This document shows positions 48,703 to 59,299 of a DNA stretch of 64,000 nucleotides, in pieces. The notes beneath the pieces were generated by a model. The model searched no databases and was not told where the DNA came from. It saw nothing but the letters and a program-made list of their open reading frames with translations. The translations under genes were made by a program, and so were the position numbers. Origin of the DNA: Prosopocoilus inquinatus (lineage: Eukaryota > Arthropoda > Insecta > Coleoptera > Lucanidae); NCBI GenBank assembly GCA_036172665.1, contig CM069870.1, forward strand, positions 27,254,001 through 27,318,000. Direction: 5' to 3'. Each line of letters begins with the position of its first letter. Positions within the stretch are counted from its first letter, which is position 1.

Positions 48703-49536
48703 CAGTGACGGCATAAGGAGCGAGTGAATCGGGCAACCGCCCGGGCCCCCGTGCTTTCATGGATCCCTCACCATCTGCAACATATAAAATTTTCATAATT
48801 TTGATCCATTTGAGCTTATTTTACATTTTAATCCCTTCGATCAATCGCCATTTTTGTTTTCTCTTTTATGCGATTTTATTTTAATATTCGATTATATTTT
48901 TTCTTTAACGTTTAGTTAACTTTTTAAGTAATTTTTATTTTAATCTATTTTATTTGATACGATTTTTTATTTTTTAATTATCAGTTGATTGAATTTTGTT
49001 GTTGTCTTTTTCATTTACTCAATTTGAGTTTATTTAATTTTACATTTTAAACATTAATATTTACAGATTAACTTTTTGTTGTCAATATTTATATCAATTT
49101 GACTTATTCTTAGTCGTATCTACACATTTTTATTTTCGTCCCGTCTTTATCTACGATCGTGTTTTGTCTTTGTTACATTAGTTTTGACAAAATTTTATTT
49201 TTATTTTGATTTTCAATTAATCGTCTTTGTTACTCTTTTTATAAATCTTTATTTATAGTTATCTTTTCATTTCATAATAACATTTTTATTTCACAATTTT
49301 ACTCCTTTGCTTCCAAAGTTACATTTTTATTTCACATTACATTTTCAAATAACGACATACTTTAAAAATTGAAACGGGTCAAATAACAGTCACTTGAAAT
49401 TATTTTACCTACATTTTTAAATTTATTTATTATTTTCTACTCTTTATAATGCCAAGAAGACAAATTTTTTCCATTACCCCAAGGGCCCCGCAAAAATGTC
49501 TTGTCCAAGGCCTCGCAGTTACTAAGGCCGCCTCTG
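48703..49536. mobile_element. hAT-like non-autonomous element, 834 bp
   Basis: GC-rich ends flank an AT-rich, non-coding interior. Left: CAGTGACGGCATAAGG, then GGGCAACCGCCCGGGCCCCC. Right, read inward: CAGAGGCGGCCTTAGT, then GCGAGGCCTTGG and GCGGGGCCC. CAG-starting termini of the GGC-TTAGG...GGGCCCC type are common in hAT-derived elements. The presumed 8-bp flanks (CACAATAA and CATAGTAT) match poorly, so the copy is old or the edges are off by a few bases. Confidence 0.5.
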
Positions 49537-49790
49537 CATAGTATTAATTAAACACTCAGCTAATTTTCATTTCGTAACTAAGTTTCTCATAAAAAAAGGG
49601 AAATATTTCATTTTCTAACTGTGGCTACGAACAAATACCGATTATGCTATGTTAAACTTCATAGTCTGTACGTTATTTTGACAAGGGTACAAAGGTGAGT
49701 GACAGAACCGGATATTGCCAACGTAATAATAATTTAGAATGGGGTTAAATTAGACTGTCCGCAATCATTAACAATCACTCTGTACTGGAA

Positions 49791-49828
49791 GGTAATGCAA
49801 ATATTTCTATTTGCATTACCATTTGCAT
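49791..49828. promoter_or_regulatory. Cluster of three POU octamers
   Basis: ATGCAAAT at 49795-49802 and its inverse ATTTGCAT at 49809-49816 and 49821-49828 are exact octamer sites. The first two form a perfect 12-bp-arm hairpin (GGTAATGCAAAT/ATTTGCATTACC). POU-domain factors bind this octamer; occupancy here is only inferred. Confidence 0.4.
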
Positions 49829-51802
49829 TATTATTAATATTCATGCAGAACATGAATGTGATGCTATGTATCACGCAAGCTTCGGACAAGCAATAACTTT
49901 AATACTGCTTTCATACTGCTACTTGCTTGTTCAATTTATCAACTTTCGACTTTTAAAATTGTGCTACGATTCCAATTTTACTGTAAGCTCTTAACCATAA
50001 ATTAACGTCAACACTCGTGAATTCACTGATATTTGATACTACGTTTGATTGATAGCTATCGCAGTTTGAAATTATTGACTTAGATGGCAAAATTCCAATC
50101 TTTTTGCTATAAATACAAGCACAGTATATCATGCCTTCTTTGACACGCCTTTCGGCGTTTGATATTGTACATCGAATTCGAGGGATGATTTTAATTTTTG
50201 GAACACAATAATACCTCCTACAATCTGCGAGCGAAAATGTGTTTTATTATTTCTGAGTTTTTTCATGCCAAATGTTCAACTCGATGTTTATTTTTAGGTC
50301 AGTGAAATGTAGTTTGCCTAGGAAATTAGCTAATTAAAACATCTTTTGTAACTATATTTCTAACTCAGTTATTGTTACGTTCTCAGAAATATCGATTATT
50401 GGCAGGGAATTTCTAAAAAAAAGATACATACTATAATCTATTTTTTCTTGATAGACGGCACGCGAGAAGTTACAAAAGAATCAATCAAGAAAGAAAAACA
50501 AAAAATGAAGAGCGAATTACTTGCGTTGTTCTTTCTCTCCGTAAAAATATTGGTCAGTTACTTCGTTATTTGTGTTCTTTTTGTATTTTATTAAAAGAAA
50601 AACTAGTTCAAAACGATTGAGGTCAATTTTGAAACATTTTGTCGTCTGTTAGTTACATAACAAGTTATATCAATCTGTATATCCGTCTATAAAGAAAAAA
50701 TATAAATAAAGAACGTAAAATACAGGGTGATTATGCTAGTAACAAGCTTTAAAAATGTAATATTTCGACATAAATGATAAGGAATGGGCTACTATCTACT
50801 TAACTAAAAGTTAATAGTTTCGAGAAAATTGCAGTTGAATAATCAAGCCAAGATTAGGAAACTCCAGTAGCGATTACGTTGATGAAACCTCAAGCCTTCA
50901 GCAGCAGAATGTAATAAAGTTTTATTGTTATATGACTCAGATTACGGCCTGATGCGGTTTTTACGATCAGCTGTAATTTTGCAAAGTTATGTATGAGTGA
51001 AACTAGGTTCGTCTAGTCGTCTAGCCATATACAGTGTGTGCCTAGATTTACTTAACACATGGATTCTTTGTAAATTTTTGGTTTTACGATAAAAACCTTT
51101 TGTATAAAAGTTTTTCTTGCTTCAAAACTACTCTATTGGGATGAACAATAAATTGTTAGCAATTTTTAATTTTAATACAAAAAATCAAAAGTATTCTAAG
51201 ACCCGTATGGTACGGTGGAATTTCTTGCATCAAATTTGCGAAAAACTGACAGAAGTGACGAAGTAAGCAATTGACATAACGTAACATTGACTAGGGTAAC
51301 CTGTCTCTGTCACTTTGTCACAAATTTTTCTAAATTTTTTATAAAAATTATGTGATTTTTCGCAACTAACCGGTTACGAGTAGTTAGGCGAAATAAGTGA
51401 CCACTGCAATTTCGTGACTTACCGGTAACTGTTGATATGACGTCACATAAGATACTGCGGTTACTATTTTCAGTCAGAGAGTTGTGTAACGTTGCTGTCT
51501 CTCTCTTATTCCGTGAGTTCTAACCGTGGTTCCGCGTACTAACCTCAACTTGATTCAATCACAACTTTTCTTTCTAATAGTTAAATACACAATTCATTGT
51601 TGGACTGTTGTCAAATTTAAAAATGCAACCGTCAGAAAGCCTGTAACCGTAACCGTTTCGTTGTGGCGAATCTTACAAACCGTGACGTATTCTCGTGAAC
51701 GTAACGTTACTACTGCTAACCATGCTATTCGTAACCGATTAGTCGCGAAAAATACATTTTTGTCGTCGTGTTATTTGACTCTAAGGTAATAATCAAAGAA
51801 CA
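49829..51802. other. No recognised gene; one transposon end and one inverted pair
   Basis: TACAGGGTGATTATG at 50723 looks like an orphan left end. TTTTTCGCAACTAACCGGTT (51356) is inverted at 51727-51753, bracketing a 350-bp stretch with the 87-codon frame 51526-51789, for which no family is recognised. Confidence 0.4.
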
Positions 51803-52145
51803 TAAGGTCACTATATCAACACACTTCGTGTTCAGGTACCGACATAGTGACTTTTTCTACGTATCCTTGTCGCACAAAAAAAACTTATCTAGGAATAAAA
51901 AAATATAATCGAAAGTTTGTTAATTAAAGTAACGTCACATAACCTAATACATTTTTGACTAGACAGTCCAGGACAGTCAGCCGTCAACTATTACTACCAT
52001 CTTAGTAAACAAAATTCCCTAAAACTGTTGCTTTCCTTGTTACTCTTGCGATATTTGTTTTTGTTATCTTTGTTACACAATAAACTCAGAATGTGAATGG
52101 CATGGCGTTACCTGAGCACGTAAGTGTGTTGATTGAGTGACCTTA
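51803..52145. mobile_element. hAT-type MITE, 343 bp
   Basis: Terminal inverted repeats of about 40 bases: TAAGGTCACTATATCAACAC on the left and, inverted, the sequence ending GAGTGACCTTA on the right. The flanks AAAGAACA (51795-51802) and CAAGAACA (52146-52153) agree at seven of eight bases, which fits an 8-bp hAT target duplication. A secondary palindrome lies inside the left end (51806-51856). Confidence 0.7.
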
Positions 52146-52148
52146 CAA

Positions 52149-52236
52149 GAACAGTTTACGATCGCTTTTTGACCTAATATACATTAGGATTGTTAGGTCA
52201 AAAAACGATCGTAGGATGTCGCTATTTAAACTGTTC
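52149..52236. repeat. Small palindromic element abutting the hAT MITE
   Basis: GAACAGTTT and CGATCGCTTTTTGACCTA on the left face TAGGTCAAAAAACGATCG and AAACTGTTC on the right. The left arm lacks about 15 bases present in the right. The right arm (52192-52236) is also found at 25949-25993. Confidence 0.6.
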
Positions 52237-52287
52237 ATTACTATTATATCGCATGTGCGATTATCCTTGGTCGAATCGTTTTGGTTT

Positions 52288-52382
52288 GCAGTGGAACTCT
52301 CGAGCTCTCGCTTCTACAGATAAAACAGCTGTACACAGGCAGCTCGAGGGATTCACTGCAATTAAAAATGATTTGCAACATT
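52288..52382. repeat. Hairpin with a dispersed 30-bp motif
   Basis: TTGCAGTGGAACTCTCGAGC (52288) pairs with GCTCGAGGGATTCACTGCAA (52341). The following CACTGCAATTAAAAATGATT recurs with few changes at 56621 as CACTGCAATCAAAAACGATT, so this is part of an interspersed repeat. Confidence 0.45.
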
Positions 52383-52807
52383 TTTTTTGTAATAATCAAA
52401 CTAATAAAAGTTATACGTAATTCAAGATGTGCATTTAAAGAGCGAAACTTACTTATAATATCGACTTTCTCGAGAAAACGAAATTAAAAGACTCGGCACG
52501 CACTGTATAGAATTAAAGTAAAAAGTACTCAGTTTCTTAGTTTATTTTAATTCTTATTTCCCAATAATACAGTTAGTAAGTTTGAAAAATTTTGTATAAG
52601 GCTTACGACCTAACTTAGACAGAGGATGCTAATATAATATTTTCGTTGAAACAAAACGCAATGGAGAAAACATCATGCATTCACAATTGTCTAAAAAACA
52701 TTCCATGTTAAAATTATTTGTCACGGACACGATACAGGATTAACAGGTAATCAAATGGCGCCTTCGGATCGTGCACATAATTGTAAGACCTTAATGTACA
52801 GTACATG
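52383..52807. other. No recognised gene
   Basis: AT-rich DNA with nothing supported. Confidence 0.4.
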
Positions 52808-52909
52808 TATATCTCATGCTGAAGGATTAAACACTGTTCTCTCTCCCGGATTGATGTTTTGCCTTTCTGCATTCGGCTATCGCTCTCGCACATTGATCTT
52901 ACGCTTTAT
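52808..52909 (+). repeat. Dispersed repeat, copy 2 (partner at 5908)
   Basis: Same orientation and core (ATCTCATGCTGAAGGATTAA) as 5908-6001, with TTGATCTTACGCTTT towards the end. It lies inside an unrecognised 77-codon frame. Confidence 0.65.
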
Positions 52910-53814
52910 TTACAAACCAACACATAGTCAAATACTTACCACCTGTTATATTATCCACCGTGATCACAGATTTCAACTCAAACGGTGATATATTTGAATA
53001 AAATTATCTCTCATTCAGTGAGTGTAACATGTAAATACTTTCTTAAGCAGTCTCTCAATTGCATAACCGTTTGTAATAAGGTAAGAGGAACTCTGTTGCA
53101 TTAATTACAAGTCGAATAATTTAATTAGAAGTCGAAATAATTAAGCAGGAATTCTAACACGGAGAGTTACATAATGGAGTAATTTCAAATGAGGTTAAAG
53201 TATTCCTACGGCAGCATAATCATGAGACAATTAATAAATGAAAAAATATGAACCTCTCAGAAGATGACGATAATCCTTTGAATACCGTGGACTATGCATG
53301 TAAATGTAGACACTAACAGCATGCGGGAGAAAGATTCTTATATTAAACAAGTTAAAACACATGAAGTCTTCGGTTTTCAAAAAAAGGTAACTAAATTTAT
53401 TAATTAACAACTGTGTAAATTGTAGACAAAATAAAATTAATTGTACACTACATTTGTATTCTTAAGTCTACAAAAAAGTACTCTCTATGTTAAATTAGTT
53501 CCTGTACAGAAAATGTGTCATAAACGGAGAGTCTATAATTTACGCAATTTTCACAAGCACAAATATATTGTAACAGCGTACGGGGTATGCAGCCGAACAC
53601 ATATTTCACTTAAAACTTGTATAATATACCGGTTCAAATTCTTTTAAGTGTAGAAAGAAATTAAATAGTTAGATTTTGAAATTTTTTAAATGTATGCATT
53701 GCATATGTTCTTCTGTAATATATCTATTCTTCAAAGTTAAGTTTCTAATTCGACATAATATAATGGTACGAATTAATTAAATGTTATTTATTTACTTCTG
53801 CGTTATATTTTATC
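52910..53814. other. No recognised gene
   Basis: AT-rich DNA. An 18-bp tandem pair (AAGTCGAATAATT and AAGTCGAAATAATT) occurs near 53110. Confidence 0.35.
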
Positions 53815-53892
53815 ATCTCATATGTGATATGTTTCATTATGTCTTATGTGGTGTGTATCGTTATCTTAATGTGGTATTTTTCATTATATCTA
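53815..53892. repeat. Imperfect ~25-bp tandem repeat, three units
   Basis: TATGTGATATGTTTCATTAT, TATGTGGTGTGTATCGTTAT and AATGTGGTATTTTTCATTAT follow each other with a spacing of 24-26 bases. Confidence 0.5.
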
Positions 53893-53953
53893 ATAGCTGT
53901 ACTTAACCTTATCGTAAAAGCAATTCTAATGACTTTAATAACAAAGAACTTAC

Positions 53954-54010
53954 CTTTAAAGGTCTTGTTATCGTTACAGTTTCAATAGTTGTGGTCGGTG
54001 ACATCGTTAT
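53954..54010 (-). CDS. Candidate host exon, 57 bp, minus strand
   Basis: On the minus strand a T-rich tract ending TTTTTTTATTTTAG (inverse of 54011 onward) leads into a 57-base block that ends AAAG and is followed by GTAAGTTC, a near-consensus donor (inverse of 53946-53953). The block is open in one frame only, phase 0 to 0: ITMSPTTTIETVTITRPLK. ATG at the third codon could start translation. The peptide has the look of an N-terminal cytoplasmic stretch before a membrane segment. A resemblance to the V..(T)PLK start of TMEM47/VAB-9-like claudin-family proteins is only a memory-based suggestion. No neighbouring exon was found in the window. It could also be chance: 57 bases open in one frame is not rare. 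Confidence 0.35.
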
Positions 54011-54864
54011 CTAAAATAAAAAAATAAATAAATAATTCAAAGTTTTTACAACTGCTCTGAGAATTTTTTCAATTTACAATTTAACTTCTACATCACATCT
54101 TTAAAACAAAGGTGTCTTTATTTTTAAATAACCAAGCAAATATCTATCACGCTTGCGTATTGTTAAAAAAGTAAAACACCCTTTCAAAAACATTTAAGTA
54201 ACCTTACAAAATATGATTTCGTTAATACCAAACGATTTAAATAATTAATTGTCTTATTGATGAACTGTTTCTTTTAAGCCAACAATTTTATTATAAGTTT
54301 CAAAATTGAATTAAACAGGATACTTTAACATTATTTACTTTATTTTTCTGTTAAAAAAATATTCTTTCTAAATTTACACCGTTCAGCATGGTTGTACTGA
54401 TTATAAATCTATATACCCATTAAAAAAATTCGGTAATTGCAAATGAAACTAATCGACTGTTTTGATTAAACTCATTAAATAAACATTAAAATGATGGCAT
54501 ACAGTCGAATCAAATGTACTACAGCGCTGCACCGGACATTTAGTATGGTTTCAATTAATTAAACTGCAAGTGGAAATGGATGAATGTTCAAACTCGTATG
54601 TAAAATACTTTATTACAAAACTGAAACGGGAATGGTTTCAGTGAAATTGCTAATACTATAATGCTTTATAACGTCAGCCACACAAAAAAGGGTTTATAAT
54701 TTGATATCCGCAGACAACTGCAAGCTTTTCTTTTTTTTTAATTTTCGAAATTCCGAATTCAATAAAGGGTACTTTTCCATTTTTATACTTTCACTTAAAT
54801 TTGTGAATAAAATTTAAATAGTATAGTTTTATAAGTAATTCAGTTTAGAATTTAGTGTTATAAC
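54011..54864. other. No recognised gene
   Basis: AT-rich DNA; on the minus strand it would lie upstream of the candidate exon. No further exon with good splice sites was noticed. Confidence 0.35.
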
Positions 54865-54952
54865 TAGAGTCTCTCACAAATAAGTCAAGAACGTGTTACT
54901 GTCTCCCACTTAACGGGAACAATGAAAACTGAATTAAATTTGAGAGACATTG
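54865..54952. mobile_element. Tiny hAT-type MITE, 88 bp
   Basis: Flanked by a perfect 8-bp target duplication, GTTATAAC (54857-54864 and 54953-54960). The termini are TAGAGTCTCTCACAAAT and, read inward from the right, CAATGTCTCTCAAATTT. The target word is the same as that used by the MITE at 9729. Confidence 0.7.
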
Positions 54953-54960
54953 GTTATAAC

Positions 54961-56899
54961 TGTTTAAACTAATTAAAAAGATCAACAAACGGATTTCGTA
55001 AAGCGTAGAAGTTATATATACACGATATATATACAATTAAATTACAAGAAAAGTTACGTTCTTTTGGGGATCCATAAAAATTTGCCAAAAAAATATCCTC
55101 TTACATTCATTTTTAAAATATCCTCCAGAAACTGAAAGTTTTCGTTTTTATTATTTTCTTGAATATTAATTACTTTTAAATTAAATTCGATGGACAATCT
55201 AATACTTTATAAGATATAGGTTAGGATTGACATTGTCGCAAATACGATTGTCAACTATTCTTTCTCTTATAGGCGGTGTGTCTAGACTTTCCGCGCAGTT
55301 GTGACGTTTTTTTTTTTTTTTTAATTTATTCTGAATACGCAATGACGAGAATGTTATGATGCCTGTTTGCATTTGCTTTCAAATAAAGTAATAAATTTAT
55401 TAAAGATAATTTTATCATTAAATATATAACAATTTTTGGGCGGATATATATCAATTTTCCAATCTAATAGGTAAAGGTTTATTTCCAAAAATGATAGCCG
55501 ACTGTAGTGCCGCTGTGACAGTGAACATTCTAGTAATAGTGTTAGCATAAATATGACTATAGATAATTGGTATAAAGATTCATTAGACATGGTAGGCCTT
55601 TTTCCGATTGTACAATTACTACATTCGAGTATTGAGAAAGGTAAACGACCCTTAACGGTATTTTTGCATTACTTTAGTTTTCTAAAACCGGCACCAATTA
55701 TAGCCTTGACTTGAGTAACATGTTTTGTTTTTAAATTTGTTGTCCAAAGTGCTGTGACGGGCAGGCGTTAAATATAAAATCTATACAGACACCACCATTC
55801 ACAGCATTCGGGAATTCAAATAAAAAACTATTTTTTAACAAAATATGCAACAGTCGAGAACCATTAATTTGTTGTCGAGGCATCGATAAGTCCAAACATA
55901 ACAGTTTGTACCAGTCTTTATGAACAAGTAATCTCACTTTTGGGCATGCTACATACAGACGCCAAAATGTCGGACTCTTGCGATTAGAATAACACAAACG
56001 AGCCAGAATGCAGAATCTAATCTTTTGTTCACGGCTTCAATTTTTAGAAATAACCAAATTTTCGAAAAATTAAAACAGAACAAATTAAATTATAAAATAA
56101 AAATTAAATTTATATTACAAGTTTATTTTTTACTACTCATAATTTTCTGTTTTCCAAAACATTGTAAGATTGAGTGTAAATTGACATTATCTTTATGTAC
56201 GGATCCTAGAAGAACAACTTTCCTGCAGTTTCAGACTTGTATAGTAAACTTTTTGATTATGTCATTTTATATTTAAACTACTTTTACCATTATTTTAAAA
56301 TGCATTCGATAGGTGTAGAATGTTCCTTCGTTATTATTTTTATTTCTGGATTTCTGTCCACAAAACACAGTGCAGTTCACAAATCGTGTAACTTATGGAA
56401 ATTGACATTTTTTCTAAGACCAAAAAAGTATGTACTATGATGCGCTATAAAGAATACGCACAGTCGCGTACTTACTGCAAGAATTTTATTTAATTTTTTT
56501 TTAATTTCTCTAAGCAGGATAATTTACCTTTTACTACTGTTTGGGAGCCTTTTTAAATTTTGTTAATTTGCTGACGCATGTGCAAACTTATTAAATAATA
56601 ATTTAAAAAAAAACTCCGTTTTCACTGCAATCAAAAACGATTTACAACAAAATCTGTCAAAATAAATATTGCTTTACTTTCAACATGTGTAACCATAGCA
56701 ACGTTTAATATACGCCTGATTAAAGCTAACGGACGTTCATGAATTCCTTTTCGTTTTATAGCTGTAGCTATTTATTAAAGGAAATATTTAGTTCTATCAA
56801 AATGTGTAGTAAAAATTGATACGTTCAATTAAAATGCTTGCCTCACAGTGTCGAGCAAAAGCATCAAATAATGGCTATAACTTTTTTACTTGAAAAGTA
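54961..56899. other. No recognised gene
   Basis: AT-rich DNA with an 18-base T run near 55306. Position 56618-56648 holds a second copy of the motif CACTGCAATCAAAAACGATT seen at 52355. Short frames at 55354, 55731 and 56025 are unrecognised. Confidence 0.4.
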
Positions 56900-57181
56900 A
56901 CGAGTGTTCAATAAAAAAAAAAACGGTCAAGTAGGCTGTAGCAGGCTTTTGTTGTCGGGAACGCATGTCATGATTAATACCATTTGAATTTCAACGTTGA
57001 CAAGTTGACGGTTAACCTAACCAACAAAACTCGAAAGCCGCTCCTGCAAATTTTTTTCTAATATTTATTTAATATAAATATTCGGTAAGTATTTTATAAA
57101 TTTCTTACTAAAAATTGTTAATTGCAGAATCTCAACAAGAGGCGTTACATTTTACTTGGTGATTGGAATTGTTTTGTAAAA

Positions 57182-58311
57182 ATGGTTTATACGTTAGAAC
57201 AAAAAACGTTTATTATCGAGTCCTATTTTCGTAATGGAACAAAAATTAATGGAAATTGGGCGTATTCTGTAGAGTTCTGTTCGTGCAGAGTTTCCTGAAA
57301 TTGCGGTGATTTTTACAAACTTTAGACACAGTAACTCGTTGCGTGCAACTTTTTCATGAAACTGGAAGTTTGACGAGGTAAAAGGGTAGTGGAAGACCAC
57401 TAAAGCGTACCTTGGAAATTGTTAATGCCGCTAGTGAAATAATGGAAAATGAACCCAGCAGCTCAATTCGATGCTTATCCCAATAAGTGAATCTTTCAGT
57501 AGGAACTTTCCACGAAATGTTACGAAAAGATATAAACCTGTATCCCTACAAAATAACTGACACAAGAGTTATTGCCTGCTGATCTGCCACAAAGACTAGA
57601 ATTTTGAAACTGGTTTTTAAATACCTTTAATAATAATGACGATACACTAAGGAAAAGTTTCTTTTACTGATGAATGTTGGTTCCATAGAACAAGTTACGT
57701 AAATTCACAGAACATGAGAATGTGGTGCGATGAGAATCATCATGTGTTTGTCGAAACTTCTTTGCATCCGGAGAAAGTTGGTATTTGGTCAGCTGTGAGT
57801 GGACGAAGGATAATTGGACCAATATTCTTTGAAGGTAAGTAATGAACTTGTTGAAATTGATATTTGCATTAACATTTTTTTAAAAGGAACTTGAATGCTG
57901 TCAGGTATCGGGAGGAAATATTACGATCATATTTCGAAGAAGTTCATGATGATGAATTGGAACAGGGATATTTTCAGCAGGATGGAGTTACTCCATATTG
58001 GACACGGGATACTTTAGCTATGTTAGGTGAATTTTTTGGAGACAGATTCATTAGTCGGAACACTGTCCTTCATTGGCCTCCGAGATACTGTGATTTAACT
58101 GTTTGTGATGTCTTCTTGTGGCCTTACATAAAAAAACTCTGTATTTACCACCCCAGTTCATAATTTAAATGACCTTCGGCACAGGATTACTAACAAAATT
58201 CAAGAACTCAACGAATCTCCTCATATCTTAGAGAACCTGATGAACGCAATTAAACACAGAACCTCGAAATGTTTTTAGGAAGGAGGTGGACACTTTCAAC
58301 ATCTATTATAA
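57182..58311 (+). pseudogene. DD41D mariner-type transposase, inactivated
   Basis: ATG 57182 starts MVYTLEQKTFIIESYFRNGT, an N-terminal helix-turn-helix of the DUF4817 type; a frameshift brings a stop after 37 codons. Further blocks follow across frames: GSGRPLKRT, LYPYKI, then FTDECWFHRTSYVNSQNMRM with the first catalytic Asp (about 57670). The next blocks are VGIWSAVSGRRIIGPIFFEG, an apparent intron, NAVRYREEILRSYFEE, GYFQQDGVTPYW with the second Asp, and WPPRYCDLTVCDVFLW with the third. Forty-one residues separate the last two Asp. The end reads GGGHFQHLL and TAA, typical of this group. At least three frameshifts and two stops break it. Family proteins are about 350 residues, which fits the span. 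Confidence 0.85.
57835..57886 (+). other. Apparent 52-bp spliceosomal intron in the transposase gene
   Basis: GAAG is followed by GTAAGT (57835-57840), a branch-like CATTAAC (57867-57873), a T run, and AAAAG (ends 57886). Joining the sides gives FFEG and ACT, restoring the usual FFEGT junction of this transposase group. A single base missing just after the junction puts the downstream frame off by one. Without removal of these bases the conserved blocks are interrupted by an unrelated AT-rich insert. Confidence 0.55.
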
Positions 58312-58482
58312 TAACTTTTTTAAGTTAGTAATAAATGTTTATTTTTTAAATATCTTCTTTGAGTTAAAGTGAGGTTAGAAATGTAAGTGATGCTTCACAC
58401 TAGTCGTATGAAGAACCCTAAGCTACACGTTCGGAATACATTCATAGCTATCTAGACCGTTTTTTTTTAATTGAACACTCGT

Positions 58483-59059
58483 TAGTTGTGAAAATGTTTA
58501 AAACAGGTTGTTTGTGACCGTTTCAGTTTGTTTTTATCTTCCTTTGTTCTGTTGCTAAGACGATCAACTCTGTATTTTTAAATGGCTTTAATCTCTATTC
58601 AGTGATAAAATTTTGTCATTATGGTAAAAAAATAAAATAAAGGAGCAGCAATTGATTCAGTAATAAAACACAATTATGATTTTTGGTTAAGCATGCTATG
58701 GAAATTTGACAATTGAAGTTAGACATAACGAACAAGATCTAGGTATATTTTTTTATTTGCGGTATTTCATAGCATTCTTGATTAAAGTAAATATTTTTTT
58801 CTCTCTGATTTTACTTTTCAATTTTTCTTTTCTTCAATAAAATTATACTGCTGAATCGAGAAAAACACGCTTATTTTAAAATCAGTAAAAATTATTACAA
58901 GTGCCAATAGCAATAAAAGAGAACACAGAGAAACTTATGTACGTCAAAATTTGCATAGAAATACAACAAAGAACTTTTGTATTAAATATTTTTTCATATT
59001 TCTCCAAATAAAAAAAGTTACAGCTATTATTTGATACTTTTGTTGCAGCCTGTATATAT
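58483..59059. other. No recognised gene
   Basis: AT-rich DNA between two transposons. A GCCTGTATATATA end motif at 59047 suggests a further, unpaired element. Confidence 0.4.
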
Positions 59060-59267
59060 ATAGACAGGGTGATAGTTGTGCAACGCTTGAAACCTGTAAT
59101 ATATCACTACAAATGGTAACGAGTGAATTCATATGTTCTTAGCTTAGTTATTAGTTTGGCTGTTTGAAAACCGCTGGTTAAGGATATATGAGTTCATTTA
59201 TCCATTTGTAGCGATACGTATATTATTGGTTTCAAAATTTACAAAACTATTACAGTCATCCTGTATA
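59060..59267. repeat. Foldback MITE, ~208 bp
   Basis: Left TAGACAGGGTGATAGTT, right AGTCATCCTGTATA. The arms share GAAACC, TAATATA, CTACAAATGG and CATAT blocks in inverted order over about 85 bases. Non-coding. Confidence 0.65.
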
Positions 59268-59299
59268 AGTTTGGTGTTTAATACACTTACAGGACATAC

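Larger units (their letters stand above)
56900..58482 (+). mobile_element. Mariner-type transposon, DD41D spacing, 1583 bp
   Basis: Terminal inverted repeats ACGAGTGTTCAATAAAAAA and, inverted, the sequence ending TTGAACACTCGT carry an A-rich run followed by CGGTC in both ends (about 30 bases). TA lies directly outside each end (56898-56899 and 58483-58484), the Tc1/mariner target. One transposase gene fills the interior. DD41D mariner-like families have been described in insects; I place it there on spacing only. Confidence 0.85.

Noticed and set aside
51526..51789. 87-codon frame as a gene
   Set aside because: It lies between inverted AACCGGTTACG-type repeats and next to a MITE; Val/Thr-rich composition follows repeated GTAACC words and does not resemble a protein family.
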